Part shown: one piece after another, positions 1 through 14,850 of the stretch
Layout: each line of letters starts with the position of its first letter
How positions within the stretch are numbered: the stretch's first letter is position 1
NCBI GenBank assembly: GCA_963513935.1
Contig: OY740769.1
Coordinates: 68,468,984-68,532,983, forward strand
Source of the DNA: Aphrophora alni
Taxonomy: Eukaryota; Arthropoda; Insecta; Hemiptera; Aphrophoridae
Direction: 5' to 3'
DNA: 64,000 nucleotides
Made by a program: the position numbers and the translations under genes
Notes under the pieces: generated by a model
Seen by the model: the letters and a program-made list of their open reading frames with translations, nothing else
Database searches by the model: none
Told to the model about the DNA's origin: nothing

Positions 1-290
1 TCAAAGAAAACTTGGGTTTTAGCAAATACTTTGTAACATATTAATAAACATGCATCCATGGTAGTAGTTATCTCCTATAATGGTTTAACAATTTTTACCA
101 TTTTTAAATAATAAATATTTCAAAAGCAAATAAACAAGAAATTACTAAAATAAATCAAACTTTCTAAATCTTTATGTTAAAAACCAAAATAAATTTAAAT
201 TATATTCATGTAATTTATATTCCGTAGTTTCAAACTTAAAATAAACCTAATTTCAATTCGATTCATACGAGATTATGACATGCTGTTTTG

Positions 291-355
<65 letters not shown>

Positions 356-3300
356 AGTACAATGATTTGCATTATTATCTTGAAATTTTAAAGCTATGAA
401 ATAAAATTAATGTCATTTACATTTACGACAATTACAATTATATGCAATGTTTACCGAACGCTATTTTTCCTTGTACAAACAAAAGTGTGTTTAATTCTAT
501 AATGGCCATTCTTCTGAATAATACATTATATAAAATACATATTGTTTTTCAGAATATCTATACTTTCACAAAAACACTAGATTGAAAATCTATTTAGTTA
601 ACTATAAAAATATACACAATAATTAGATATAGAATGGAAATATAACTGTCCAATATGAGTTTGTTATTTAAACGGTAGAGAATAAATTTAGGACAGATAA
701 ATAGTGACTGTTTATTATTATAACACAATCAAATGTAGTTCGTGAGGTACAAAGACAGAAAAAGTTTAAATTTCACCTGCCAAGTTATTTCAATTCAATA
801 ATTGAAAGGAATAATTTTAGCTCGTGTATATACGCTAAAAAATATGTGTCACGTCTTTTAATTGTCAATTTAACAAAATATTCCAAAAAAATTGACAATT
901 GCTTTTTGTATAAAATAGAGCTTTATATTACGGTGATTACGAATTGCTTTAAAACTTGTTTCATTTACTCCCGTAAAAGTTTTGTACTTGTGGTTTGTGA
1001 TCCAAAACCATGGGGTTTCTGATTTCATGGGGTTAAAAAACTTATATAGTGATCAAACAGGTTAAGAAGTTTATAAAAAGTCTTTACCAAAACTTAGTCT
1101 ATTAATTTTAAATTATCACTCGAAACATAAAGTCATAATATAAAATATCAAAATCAATAATAACGATTTTGTTACATTTGTTACGCTCCTTAGGACATTA
1201 AACATTATGTCATAGATAAAGAATTCTTACAAGCAAGTCTTAGTTCGAATATACAGGTTTGTTCACTTATAGATACAATTAAGAGACATAAATTCGTTTT
1301 CATGTTTATAGACAAAAGTGTATGTAAGAGTGGTGGATGTTTCATTTTTTTTATGAATTGAAAATATGTTTTCAATATAAGTCACCAATTAAAATTTTTA
1401 ATTTTGCTTTTGATAAAAGTAAGTAATAGAAAAAATGCCCATGAAATATAAAAGTTATTATACAAGTAGTTTTTGTATATAAAAAACAATATAATCTTTA
1501 GTTATTTAAAATAAAACCTGCAAACTAAACCTAAATGTGTTCTTAAGGTTATTGTTTTTACATCACATTATAACAGAGGCAGTTTCAAACAATGTTGTTT
1601 AATTATAGACAAGTTAAACATTCATGACTAACAAACAATTTTATGTAAAACGGCGATTAAAACCTTAAATAATTTTGAAACTTTAGCTTCATTGCTTTAT
1701 TTAATCCTTGAAAAACCTTTTATTTAAGTGATCATATAAATCTCGGTTGTGCACAGGAGAACATTATCCTCTGTTATTAGTTGAAAAATATATTATTAAC
1801 AAAGTAATTACAAATCCTACAGACAAAGTGATGGATGTAATGTTTTAAAAATTAACTCGCTTTCGTAGTTAATCTCATTATAAAATATAAGCTATATAAG
1901 TAGATATTAGACAACAGTATAAAAAGGGAATAAAATAAAACAAATGTATGTAGGTGGAAAATTAAAGATGTGTTTTTGATTTTTAAAGGTATTTAGCAAA
2001 TATTAGAAATATACCCTATACTTTAATTTGAAAGAAAAAAAAGAAATTAACTTTCAGCTATGAAATTATTTATTGCTCAGATTCACATTATTGTTCGTAT
2101 TATAGCTATCGGAATTGATGAAGTTTCATATGAACCTCATAAATATACACACACTCTCACACACACGCGTTCGTTAACATATACATTTTTACAAATAAAT
2201 GTATACATTGAAAATATACTTATTAGGAATAAATGACACAAACTTATAGCAATATTCTACATTAGCGATAGTCGGGAGTGGACAGTGGTTAAAATTTTAC
2301 CATAAATTCTCGAAATCGAAACGAAATTTAAGAAGTAATACCTATTTTTAAAACAATTAACTTTGAAAGTGTCCACTAGATATCATACTAGCTTGTATGA
2401 TAATTAAAAGTGGAAATTACCGAAATTACAACAGGAACATGATTTCTATTATATATATAATAAATTTGATTCCTGTCAGGCCAGCAATGAGTGTCGCGGT
2501 AATTCGTTTAGTTTATTTGTCTACTCATTTCAAAACCATAACTTGTGTCCGTGTTATATATATATTATGGCTATTTTTCAACTTCTTTTATAAATGAAAC
2601 GATGAGCTTCCAGTTGAATGGCCACATTTATGAAAAGATAACTTTGAATGAGTTTTTCTCCCTTAGAACCTAATTTTTAAAGTAGGAGGAATATAAAACA
2701 ATGTATTTATTAAAAGTTGGAACATTTAGTGGAATGCATTCATGTTACAAAATATACTTTTTTTTATTAAGAAAATAGATTGTAGCCTAAAATAAAAATT
2801 AAAAAATTATATATTAGTATTGGAGTTCAGTATGAAATTTTCACAAAGTGTTGATAAATTATTGAATATAGAAAATGGCAATTGCAAATTTTGAAGAAAG
2901 TGGAAACAGCTGTTTGTGTAAAATATGTTTTAGACATCAGCGTAGGACTTTTGGTTAGGACACGTTTCAATAGCTGCATCTAGGATTTAGGACCAACAAG
3001 GTATTACGATTCGAGACCAATTCACGCTAGTTACTATGCGTGTTTTATTACGTGTTCATGAGTCAAACAAGTATAAAGTCAACACGTAAAGTAAAAAAAA
3101 AATACAAACTACATAAAAAGAATTTATATTTAGATCAAACTATATTTAATTGTGTAATTTATTTTTACAACTAAGTTAGTTTACCCATCTCATAGTTCAA
3201 TTTATGAGCCATTGTTTATACTTTATAAAATCTATATGATCAGATGTTTTCCTATTTCATATATCACAACTATTGGTTTAGTTCGCCATAGTTGTGACCA

Positions 3301-6244
3301 TTAGTGATGTTCAATATCTGATGTAATTCAGGATGCTCATGTTGATAGATGCTCCTCACTATCAACATCAATCGTCAGTTATTAACCTTTTTCAGTTGTA
3401 ATTCTTAATGTGCTATTTAACATTAAGTATACATATAATTACCTTCTTTTGAAATGTTTGTATAATCATAAATGTATTATTATTCTTTATTTTTTTTAGA
3501 ACATCAGATCTGTATTCAATAATAATTCTAGGCTGGTTTTACCATTTTCAAATGCTATGGAAACGTATTATGAATTAACAACTGAGAGTTTCAACCTAAG
3601 TAAATGTATTTTCATGAAATTTTACTAACTTAATGAGTCATAAAATGCCACATTACGTAAAAGATTATTTCGAATTAAATAATATATTATGTAGTATAAA
3701 TTAGTGATTATATTTTTATACACATTTAAATGGCAGTTTGTACTTTATCTTTATCCGACTCCCTAAATTTAATGTAAGATTCTCAAGTATGTGTGTAAAT
3801 ATTTTACAATAGAACTTGATTTTATGAGAAATGTTCATAACTCAATTTTAAATATTTTTAGTGAATAATAACGAAAATTATTCTTTCTACATAAATATTA
3901 TAGTTCAGTGTTCCATCGAAAAAGAAACATACTTATTTTTTTTTTAATTATTTTTTTTTATGTTAACTTTATTTTCCTTTGTTGATAGTTTGAATACAGT
4001 ATATTTTTTAAAGTTCTTGTGAACAACACAGATTCAGTGATTATGGATATTATTAACAATAATAAACTTTTCATTGACACACATCATTACAAGGTAGTCG
4101 TACAATGTGTAGATGATAATATGTCAATAAGATGGAGCTCCAACACTTTATACCTTACCAATATGACAGTAACTTATTTTGATAAAAACTTCAACGTCTT
4201 GACAATGACATTGTCTATAGTATAACCCGTATTCTGATTTTTACCCGTTAAATGTCTTTTAGAGGGAGAACTTAAAAAGTTAAAAACATTTCATGACAGC
4301 CCACTTCCAAAACAGATTTGTGTAAACGAATACTTTATCAAATCACTTTAAAAATACTTCAATATAATATGCTATAATGCTTTTAGAAAAATTTGTTTTT
4401 ATTTTATGATAGTTTGTTTTTCTTATTTTTGACACTTCATAAACAGACAAGTAAGTAACTGGTGTAATTAATGTATTATTTTAGGTATCAATTTGTCTAA
4501 ATGGTTACTTACTATTTTAAAACAGTGAGACATCGTCGAGAAGAGAGTTTAATATCATAAAATAACGCGGTGCGTGGCTCACTTATCAATTTTATATTTT
4601 CAATGTATTTAATTCGCCAGGGGTTAAGAGTTGTAGGTGGAAAATAAGAAATAGAATTGTTATAAAATCAAATTTACTGATACAATTTTTTAAATGAAAA
4701 AAGTAATTAAAAATATAAAACATACGTGTTTGTTTCGTGCAACAATCCGTATAATTCACAACGTTAATATCAACGATATTGATCTAAGAAAGACTACTTT
4801 ATATATTCATAAAACTGGACCGATAACACATCATAATGTACTCTCGTTAATAATCTAAAATCCGGAAACAACCTGACTTGTTTACTTATAGTATATTACT
4901 TCAAATTGCAACCATAGCTAAACGTGGATATTACGATGAGTTTTGTACAAAATAAATTGCATATTTTCATTGAAAAATGGATATTGTAAAACACCACAAT
5001 TTGATGTTAGCAATAGAGAAAAAAAGATTTGTCTATAATTAATTCTCTTTATGTAAATCAATTCTACTCAAAATGCCTCTACTTGTTTTTCATAATTTTA
5101 TTTATAAGTTTAAAATTTCACTTAGGAGCGAGTCGCTTCGTAGATAATTGTTTTTAGGGAAATCTCCAGTTCCTATGGTTTCTAATATTAAACTGTATTT
5201 TATGAAATAGTTATTGTTCTTGACAAGAGAAGAAAGAAGTAGAAAACGTTAATAAACTGTCGACGACTTTGTTTTGTTCCATACAAAAGAAGTAGCTAGG
5301 TTGTAATTCACGGCCTTCCTTTCAAATAAAGGAAAACATCAAAAGACTTTTAATATTATAAAGGTGGATTCGGGAGAGACGACTTTGTACTATTCTAACA
5401 TTCGTTTAGTGATGTTGTTAGAATAATTTTGTAATTTTATAAACCAAATTATATTTGTATTTTATAACTATTTTAATCAACTCATTGATAAAAATGAAAC
5501 TATACAAAATTAAACTCAATGAACGATGTCACTCGTACATACTCATACAAATGTGGCCTCGTTATATTTCGTATTGTTGGTTAAACGTTTCTTCGTTCCT
5601 AATTAACTAACCGTTCGTTTCATTCTTGTCCAAATTCTACTGAAGTAAATAATTTAACTTGTCTTTTCGTGGACGGGCTGAAGTTTGATTTTCCCTTTTT
5701 GAACTGATAACTCCTGAAAAAATAAATTAGAAGGAAGTGGGTGACTGAATACTACCTTTTATTTGAATCATTACGATAATAAATAGTGATAAAAATCAAT
5801 GAAACTGTGAAAACAGATTTTATTTTTGTGTCTTATAGCAAAGATTTTGCGATTCACATATTTGTCTGTAATTACTCTTCACGTTTAAGTTTTGCTCTTG
5901 TACATACATATTATTCAACTGTGGTGCAATGTGTACCGCTCCTTAATCTTGAGAATATTAAATGTTTTAACAAATTTTCTTAAAATTTAGCATAAAATTT
6001 GTAAATGCATCGCTACATTCACAAATATAACTGCATAGCCTTATAAACTGTAAAGAAACGATATAAAACTATATGATTTCATTCATAAAACTATATAGGA
6101 AACGAACGATTACATATTTAAATATGTTTCCATACTCCATAATTAATCAAGTTTTTTAAAAATAAAATGTTGAACTTAATTTTTGAAAGAAATTGCAATT
6201 GGATTTTGTGTGAATATACTTTTAATAATTATAGCGCATATCGA

Positions 6245-6290
<46 letters not shown>

Positions 6291-6706
6291 TAATTAGATT
6301 GCATAAACACTCAGATATTTCATTGGTATAAAGGTAAAAAATGGTGGGCCCAATTTCACATCGATCCATTGAAAAGTAATCAAAAGTTTATCAACATAAA
6401 TAACACTTCATTTAGCCTATCAAACCCAGACTGTGGATGGATATAAAACGTTTTACTACAATCTGTGAAGATTAAATGAATTATTGAAAATGGTGATAAC
6501 GCAGTTATTTTAATTATATTATTTTATCGATTTCTAAGGAAAAACGATTTATTCTTTTGTTGCTGATATCGAATATTACATTTATGTAAAATTGTGATAG
6601 AAAATAGTACATATAAAAACACTATTTTCAGCATAATAATTTTTTTTATTGTAAATTATTAGCTTTTTTTTAGTCTATTATATTTCTACAGTAATTCTGC
6701 ACATCC
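1..6706. other. Gene-free A+T-rich DNA
   Basis: I see no coding region with recognisable domains here. The longest open frames are under 70 codons and have low-complexity, A+T-driven composition. The block holds one long (TA)n tract (about 292-353), a shorter one at about 6249-6286, and a small CA-rich patch near 2146-2168. No tRNA, rRNA or clear transposon end was recognised. Confidence 0.7.
292..353. repeat. (TA)n microsatellite
   Basis: An almost pure AT dinucleotide run of about 60 bp. (TA)n tracts like this also flank the LTR retrotransposon further right, and are a plausible preferred target for it. Confidence 0.95.
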
Positions 6707-7870
6707 GAATATACAGAGTGGATAAAGTCATGCAACCTCTTGGTAATTAATTCGGAACTAGTAGAGTTGAAAACTTCTAGCTTTACGCAAACCACATAAG
6801 GTTTGCAAAGGTCCTATCACCTTTTATTTAGTAAAAACAAATTCACCCCATTTTAAGATGGATTAAAACAATGGTCCTTAATTATTTTTAAATAGAAACT
6901 TTCATCTTGTGACATTATTTTGAATGGCAAACAATCATAAATTTTAGAGCCTTGGAAAAGTCTCTATTATATGTCTAACCAGAATATTGATGGCTAGAAG
7001 TTAAATTTTATGTTTCTTATTTTAAGGTTTTTAATGAAAATAAAAGATGATAAAATGTCTATTAATTTATTTTACAGCGGACTTATTTAACTAAATGGAC
7101 ACACTTTTATGTATTTTTCCTATTTGAGCAAACCAAACCCAATTATTGAAAGGCTTGGCCAATGGGTCATTATTCCCTCCTCATGTGACATATCATTTTA
7201 AAATTTAACTCAAGTAATTTTATGTATTATTTTGTCAAAGGAAACTGATGATAAATAGTATAAGTCTGTATAATTTCATTAATTTTTTTTTAGTTGATCT
7301 TCTTGTTCCTTCCCTTTTTTGGGTTAGTTAATTATTGCAACAAAATTAGTCGTAGAGACTTAATTTATACGTCATCAGTTTCCTGTAACAATTTCCTGTA
7401 AAATGATATATCATGATTTGTAAAAATAAATATCCCGACTGGTTTCACATTCAAAAATTTGGACATGTTTGCTAAAATAGGAAACATACATAAAAGTGTG
7501 TACATTTAGTTAAATATATCTGCTGTTACAAAATGTAACCGATAAATCTAAAAAAAAAAAAATCATTAGTGTACATGCCAAATAGAAAACTTCCAAAATT
7601 CTATATCTACCCACCATAATTCTGGTTAGAGATATCGTAGAGACTATTATTACACTAATATATTTTTTTATGTCCTTCAAAATGTTGTCACACGATGGGA
7701 GATTAATTAAAAAATTAGGTCTTCAATTTCTACCTTCATTATAATGGAGGGAAAGTTTAATACCCTATAAAAAGTGAAAAGGCAAGTGAAAGGAACATTT
7801 ATGAATTATGGAAAAAGTTTAAAAAAATAATCTCTACTCATTCATATGGGGTCGCAAAACGTTTTCCACT
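6707..7870. repeat. Imperfect 1.1-kb foldback (inverted-repeat) element
   Basis: The two halves are diverged reverse complements around a centre near 7280. The block at 6965-7010, containing GTCTAACCAGAATATTGATG, has its inverted partner at about 7610-7650. The block at 7095-7125, with CACTTTTATGTATTTTTCCT, pairs with 7475-7500, and GGAAACTGATGA at about 7240 pairs with TCATCAGTTTCC at 7372-7383. The left end begins TATACAGAGTGGATAAAGTCATG, which resembles the mariner-like terminus TATACAGAGTGAGTTTTATGTCATG read on the minus strand near 56615. It is probably a decayed non-autonomous foldback transposon. The core arms (6900-7700) are clear and the exact ends are uncertain. Confidence 0.6.
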
Positions 7871-8044
7871 TTGTACATTTTACTCACTCCATTCGGTCGG
7901 GTGGAGCATTTATAAGCTCAGCTAGAGTATTAAAACTAAATACTTTTTAACCAAGTCATCTCAAATTATTTATTTTTCTAATTTTGAAACTACATTGACA
8001 TACTACACTTTAAATTAGAAATAAAGACTAATAATTCCTTTTAA

Positions 8045-8250
<206 letters not shown>

Positions 8251-11200
8251 TTTTACAGAATCAAATTTAAACGATATATTTTCTTTTCGAAATATCAAAT
8301 CAAATTTATTTATTTATTCCTTACAATTTTTCCGTAAAGACAGTACAAATAAAAGATTATGGACCTCATAGCCCGTGCGTGGTAAAAACCATACAATTTC
8401 CTTTAAAAAAAATTCGTTCAATATATATTTCTCTATTCAAAATGTACTACCAGTTTTCAATGTTATTTTAACGGTTCCTTACAAATATGTGGAAAGCTGA
8501 AATATATGAAATAATTTGTGACTTGCGTAGAATTTTAAAACAAACAAAAATCACACTTCTGTTCAGAAAGTAATAAATGCTGTGTAGCGTTATAAGTATG
8601 AAAATCACTTTACTGAAGCAACACATTATATTATTTTTATAAACAGATATTTTTTTAGAAATGTTTAATTTAACTTAATCATAATTACTTTTTTTCTTCT
8701 CGTTTAAAGACAAAATACCATTAGATCATCATCGCCTTACGAAAAAAAAATGGAGTAAAATAACAACAACAATTCTTCAAGAGAGACCTCATAGGAAAAA
8801 TGAAATACAGGGATATAATCCAAGGCTACGTGAAAAAAAGGTGTAGATAAAGCTATGTTCACTCAAAATAGTTCCATTATAGCTACTGTTCCATATTTTG
8901 GAACATTAAAAACACATATTCCACATCTAATTAATTAGAAAATATTGTAATATATATTTGCGTGATTTTATAATGTCTCGAACACAACTGATAGTTCAGT
9001 AAAGATTTGGTGAATAAAAAAAAAACTCAAATGACAATTTACAACCTTCCTTGATAAGTAGACAGATCCCAGAGGTATTTGGCTATAGGAGCAAGGATAA
9101 ATTAATCGTAATTTACTGAAATTTTTTTTTTTTGCACGTCCAATATTTAACTAAGAAGAATCATCTTAAAATAGAATAATATTATATTTTTTTAAATGAT
9201 TACTTTATCTATTTTTCCTTGAACCTCGTAGAACTACAATGTCATAGCGATTGAGTCATGGATTACCTATGTAAATGCATGGAAAAAAATTGTATTGGGT
9301 AAAAGAGATGTTTATTTGGAACTAATATAACTTCAGACAATTTACCTAAACTGTCATTAATTCAAGGCTATTTAGTAATTTTTGTACCACCTCTAAAAAG
9401 ATTTAAGAAATGCAGTGATACAATGGGAGAGTAGCAAACGTGGAGTTTAGTACACGAAGTTCTAATTGAATGTTTTCATGTGAGTTTGAACTAGGTCGGT
9501 TACAGAGTACAAACTCGTTGAGCCTAAGTTACACCTTTTCTTGAAAACACATAGCATTAAAATATTGGTGTATAAATTGAAATGCAAGTGTATAAAATAA
9601 TATATATTTCATCGTATTATTGATGCTTAAAATATTCTAAATAAGAAAAGTTGCGTTTTGAGATAAATATAGATTTCTTTATTCTCATTCCTAATTAGGC
9701 TGAGTCAACGATTCAAACAAACCAGCTAACAGGCATTTTCTTGTGTAATAGCTATGCTATTTTTTGTTTTTCTAAATTATTTGGAATTTCTATCAAATAA
9801 TCTGGTTAATTACATTTACGATTTTAGTGAAACTATATTTTCAGTCTAACTGATATTCCTTCGTTGAAAATACTAATAAGATTTTTCTTTTTCAAAAATT
9901 AATTTACACAAAAAAAAAATACGTAAAAGGTCCGATTTCATTTTTAATAACTTTAATTGTTTGTAATAATGAGAAATTACAATTCATTTGATCTAATTAT
10001 ATGTATATTGAAAATAAGACTATTGTAGTGTGTCTAACACAACTACAGTATTCTTATTTTCAGTTCATATTGGCTCCAAGATTATAAATAAGTAAAATTC
10101 CAAAATAAAGTCAGAAGAAGAAATAACCGAGTTCTCTCGATCATCTGGTTTTGGATCTAAAAGAGTGTAAATATTATTTAAATCATTCACTATTTAAATA
10201 ACAATTAAAGCATTTTACTTGAAGAAAAAAAAAAAAAAAAAAAAAAACCTAATACGTTTAGTTAACATGTATATTTAGTTCGTTTTATTTATTAGAAGAA
10301 TGGAGCAGCTAGAAAACTTTTCAGCCCCTAATCACAAAAAACTATCACCGAACTAAAAAAAAAAAAAGAAAAAAGGTGTTATAAAATGCAATTTTTTTGG
10401 ACGTCCTAAATAAATATGTTGTTTTCATTATTAGACAACAACAAGTTTATACAATAAGGAATCAATAACTGAAAAATCAAAAAAGTTTTACCTCATATCT
10501 TGAGATAATATTTATTATGTAAAAAACACAATCAGATATAAAGATGGACAACTAAGCGAAATGACAATATTGGCAAAGAAACTTTATTGTGTGTTTTGAT
10601 ATATGTAACAATTTACAAAATTGTATACATCCTGTTTGTGAATTTTAAGCACCAGTTATTTAAAAAAAAAATAAAGAATTACCAGTTGTTTTTTTTTAAA
10701 TATTATACAAATTATTAAATGTTTAATTAATTAAATTATATCATTGAAAAAATAAAAACATTTTTTTTTCTGAAATGGTAATTTGCATATTTTAATAGAC
10801 AATTTTCTAAAATTGTGAATAACGATAATTTAATAATATTACGAACAGTTACTTTTATACGATCAATGTAGTGATTAGCTCCTCAACTTTGAGACATAAC
10901 AGTAAGTTGGGTAATAGGAGGGTATGGGGAGGTTTCATTGAAGAGGTAAGGTTGTTAAATCTTATACTTAAATTAATAAATTTGACACGCAAGCTCCTTT
11001 TTTCAAGTACAGAACATTACAAATTCCTGTCTCATAGGAAGGAGGAAGAGGGGGGGGGATTGATCACGTAAGCAACAAAGCTGGTTACATGAAAAGCAGG
11101 TAACAACACTTACAGCGCTTTTTTATAGCGTTGACATGTTTAAGTGGACTTTTCACCACAAAGCGTACTTTTTTACACACAATAACGACAAATCTTTGAA

Positions 11201-12829
11201 GTTATAAAAATTATTCAAGTTTTCCTCCAATAAAATATATCTGTACACATAACTTCAAAATGAGAAGTCCCATTGACAAAGTTTATTCATTTTACAGCTT
11301 TATATTTCATTTCAATTATGTAACGATATTAAACAAAGTAAATTTATAGAATGCATATTTTTTATTCTAATGCCAGAAACGGCATTTGTGTGTGTGGATG
11401 AATCTAGGCAACCAACCTTTCAGGTTATCCTTTAAAAATAATAATAATAAAATTAAAATTAAAAATTCGTTCGGTCAAAATAAATTAACACAGATATATC
11501 GGTATAAATTTAATTGATGTCTCTTTTTTCGAGAAAAATACTATATTCATTGCATGATTATTATTCAAAGAGATATTTACGAAAAAAACAAAATGTGTTT
11601 TTGCCTTATTACAAAAAATAATATATAAATAAAGAAGTTTTTAAAAAGACGCAGATTATTGTATCCCAATAAAGATAAAAAGTAAGACAAAGATAAACTT
11701 ATTTCTTTATGATAATATAAATTAATATACCCATGAATTAAAACAATACAATTTCCGAGGGGATGAAAGGAAAACAAATCCAATTTTCCTGATGAAAACA
11801 AAATTAAAGATTCTATACTGAAAGAAACGATGAGCACAAGCTATTGTTAGCTTAATTCCAAGCTCATCTGCACTATTCTTTTTACCCTCGGTGTTCCCAC
11901 AATGAAGTATGAATTGAAGTTAAGTTTAGTAGAAACAATAATGGGAATATGTGTATAATTTTCATTTTGTTGTGACAAGAGTAATTTGAAGATTGATGTT
12001 AACATAATGGTGAAATATTTTACAGATTATTTCGAATATAATAATGTTCATATAATGTTACACATCACAAAAAGTGTATATACCATAGATATAAGTAAAA
12101 TATTGTTTAAATAAATTGATAATTTTTCTATTTGTTTTGAAATTTTATGACTAATTATATTAATACACTATGAAAAACACCAAAATATGTTTTGTTCAAA
12201 AGTTATTTTGTTATATTAATAAAGGACAAACTGATAATGGTATTTATATATCGTAAATATAATATTATTTCTTTTACAGTCAATTTAATGCGCTCATGAA
12301 AAGTCTTCCTGATTTGGTATAACGACAATTACCAATATTAACATAAAAAATATGAAAAGAATTGGACATGATTGTTTTAGTGATTAACGAAAATATATAC
12401 ATTTGTTTTCTGATTGGGTGTTAAATATATACTTAAATAGGTGTTACATTATATTGAACAATCACAATTAATTGGTAAACGTAAACCAAAAACAATCTTC
12501 TAAATAATAAATGCGAAAGAATAGTGAACGATCTCTACCCTCTGTAAATACAATGAAATAAAAAGAGTAAATATTATTTCTGTACCATTTATTTAATTAA
12601 CAAGCGTTTATGTTAAAATCGAAGTAATGAAATTAAGAAAAGATCAGCTGTTCTCTAAACTTGAAATTCCGGTTTGTTCACGATCACGATTAGTTTTTTT
12701 TGGTCGATGTTTATATATGGATTCACAAGACTCCAAAGAGAAATCCAATACTCATGAAAAGTCCTTTTATCTGAAATATTGTACCCTCCATAATGAATTA
12801 CTATATTTTTAAAATTCCTTGAATTATAA
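8251..12829. other. Gene-free A+T-rich DNA
   Basis: No recognisable coding sequence. The block contains homopolymer A runs (about 10224-10247 and 10356-10367) and one short hairpin at 10009-10062 that is listed separately. Open frames near 10871, 11577 and 12627 (60-86 codons) have no domain signature and no sign of protein-like composition. Confidence 0.65.
10009..10062. repeat. Short imperfect hairpin
   Basis: GAAAATAAGACTATTGTAG on the left pairs with CTACAGTATTCTTATTTTC on the right, giving an arm of about 24 bp with a few mismatches and a loop of only a few bases. The loop is shorter than usual for an animal microRNA precursor, so a tiny MITE or remnant of a foldback element is more likely. 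Confidence 0.5.
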
Positions 12830-14080
12830 ATTCAAATCACAAAACAGTAAATTAAAGACACAAAACGCTTAATTTGACTACCGAAAGACTAAAATTGACT
12901 CACATAATGCACAATTGAATGGAAAAATCGACACACGCTTAGTGATCAACTTACATCCCAACTAATCACCTTTAAAGCAGGAATCGAATGACGAATAAAT
13001 GGCGTCATAGAGTAAAAAAAGTTCCTAAATAATCAGTAAACTTCTAGTAATCCTAATCTGGAAGCAAACAAAAATTAATCAAGGCAATTCAGCGTAACAT
13101 AGAACGATGATTAGAATATGAGAAATTTAATCGCAATGGACGAATGAACCAATGTGAATATTTAGTCGGTAAAGCAAAGACCTTATACCATGATTAGGAG
13201 AAATTAGGACAGAATAATAATACCGAAATCTAGCCAAACTACAACAAAACACACAAATTACACCTTCACAATTTTAAACAAAGTTCAACATGCAATGACT
13301 CAACAAAGAACAGTTATAATATTCTATGCCATAAGGATTGTTTAATAAATTTAAGTGACGATAAAGCACACCACATATGTTGTACGTCGATGTCCTGAAG
13401 TTTCTGAACAAATCTGGGATTTTGACGTCGAGATTTTGGTCGACACCAGCTGTGAATTCACTTGTCCCGAATTGTTTTCACACACACCACGAGCAGTTAC
13501 ACAAATTCCCCATAATTCCAATCACCAATATAACACACATCACCTCTAATGTCCAGCGAACACAAAGGATAACCAAACTCATACTCTTACCAGTTACATT
13601 TAAAAAACTTCATAGTCCCCAAATTATCAAATAAAACTATGCTAGTTACACATCTCATCACATACCCTTAAAGCACACTTACATTTCAGAAACAACACTA
13701 TAACCTTACACCAAAATGAAATGAAAGATACAATAACATTCACAATGAAATATGAACAAGTTAATACGAAACTAAAAAAATTATAGAAAGTAATCACACA
13801 CACATCTGAGCAATAGAAATTAACCTAAAACAACATTTCCTAAGTATAAATAACCTAGAACCCAAGATACACTACAACACATTGTTAAATGACACACAAA
13901 ACACAAATAATCACACTGATATGGGAACACTGACACATGTTCTCCGACTTACCTGGCCTATGGAACAAATATACTAGAGATACTAAGTTGAACACCAAAA
14001 CACTTTACATCCCCGAACATTTACCAATACTATCACCATATATCCTTGACGTTGATAAAAAATATCGCGGAAATGGAGGT
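12830..14080 (+). mobile_element. A+C-skewed block with a possible retroelement protease scrap
   Basis: Over about 1.25 kb the plus strand is strikingly rich in A and C and poor in G, unlike the symmetric A+T-rich flanks. At 13412-13475 one frame reads VEILVDTSCEFTCPE, which resembles the LVDTGCEF protease active-site segment of the intact Gypsy element in this window, with S in place of the glycine of DTG. Frames on either side are broken. A decayed LTR retrotransposon gag-PR segment is a reasonable reading, but no RT or LTR is visible. A similar skew occurs at about 63000-63950. Confidence 0.3.
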
Positions 14081-14463
14081 AATAGGTTAGGTTAGGTTCA
14101 AGACATAGGTTAGGTTAACAAAGAAATTCAAGGAGCTGATAATGATACAAAGTCCTCTCCTCATATTTTTAGATAGATTATTTATTGTTTTAATAAAACA
14201 CACATTTAACAATTTCATATTATATCCTTTTCGTCATAAATCGTGTGTTGAAGTTGTTTTTAAAACGTACAGGTTTCGTAATATTATTTAGTACCTAAAT
14301 CAAACAGTCACAATTTTACACAGTATTCAGGCGATAAAATACATTACGTGGGTAATATAATAAAACAACATTTTATTACATAATTACTTATAGTTATTTC
14401 ATAGACAATGTATTTCAACTTTTTAAATATTAATACACATTGTCAATTAGTCTGACGTAACCC

Positions 14464-14512
14464 CGAAATTTGGAACATAATGAGCAAAACGCTCATTATG
14501 TTCCAAATTTCG
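14464..14512. repeat. Perfect 22-bp hairpin with 5-nt loop
   Basis: The arm at 14464-14485 is exactly reverse-complementary to 14491-14512 with the loop AAAAC between, and a T run follows at 14514-14521. A perfect 22-bp arm is unlikely by chance and implies recent origin or selection. It might be the fused termini of a small inverted-repeat transposon or a structured transcript; the sequence does not decide. Confidence 0.8.
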
Positions 14513-14850
14513 TGTTTTTTTCCTTCTTTTCTGGTTCAAACTTAGTCTTAAACACATAAGTAATAGTAAATTTGTAGAATAAGAAATGTATTTGTAACTA
14601 GTTTGATATGTTCGAAATCAAAATACTGAAATGAAAGTGGTCAGGATAAACTCTCATAGACTCTTTATTTTTTCACATAAACATTTTTTTTTAAAATTAA
14701 TTATGTTTCTTTTAAAAGAACGTTTTAATTAGGAAGAAATTGTAAGTAAAAAATTAAACTCTGATTTTAGTTTTATAACACATAATGATTTCAAACTTAT
14801 TGTATTTTACTTAATGCCAATTATAGAAAAAAATACAATTATTGAAATGT

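Noticed and set aside
10009..10062. microRNA precursor
   Set aside because: The terminal loop is too small and the flanks unstructured; a foldback remnant is more likely.
14081..14120. Interstitial telomere repeat
   Set aside because: TAGGTTAGGTTAGG occurs only as two or three imperfect units, which is common scattered sequence in insects and not a telomeric array.
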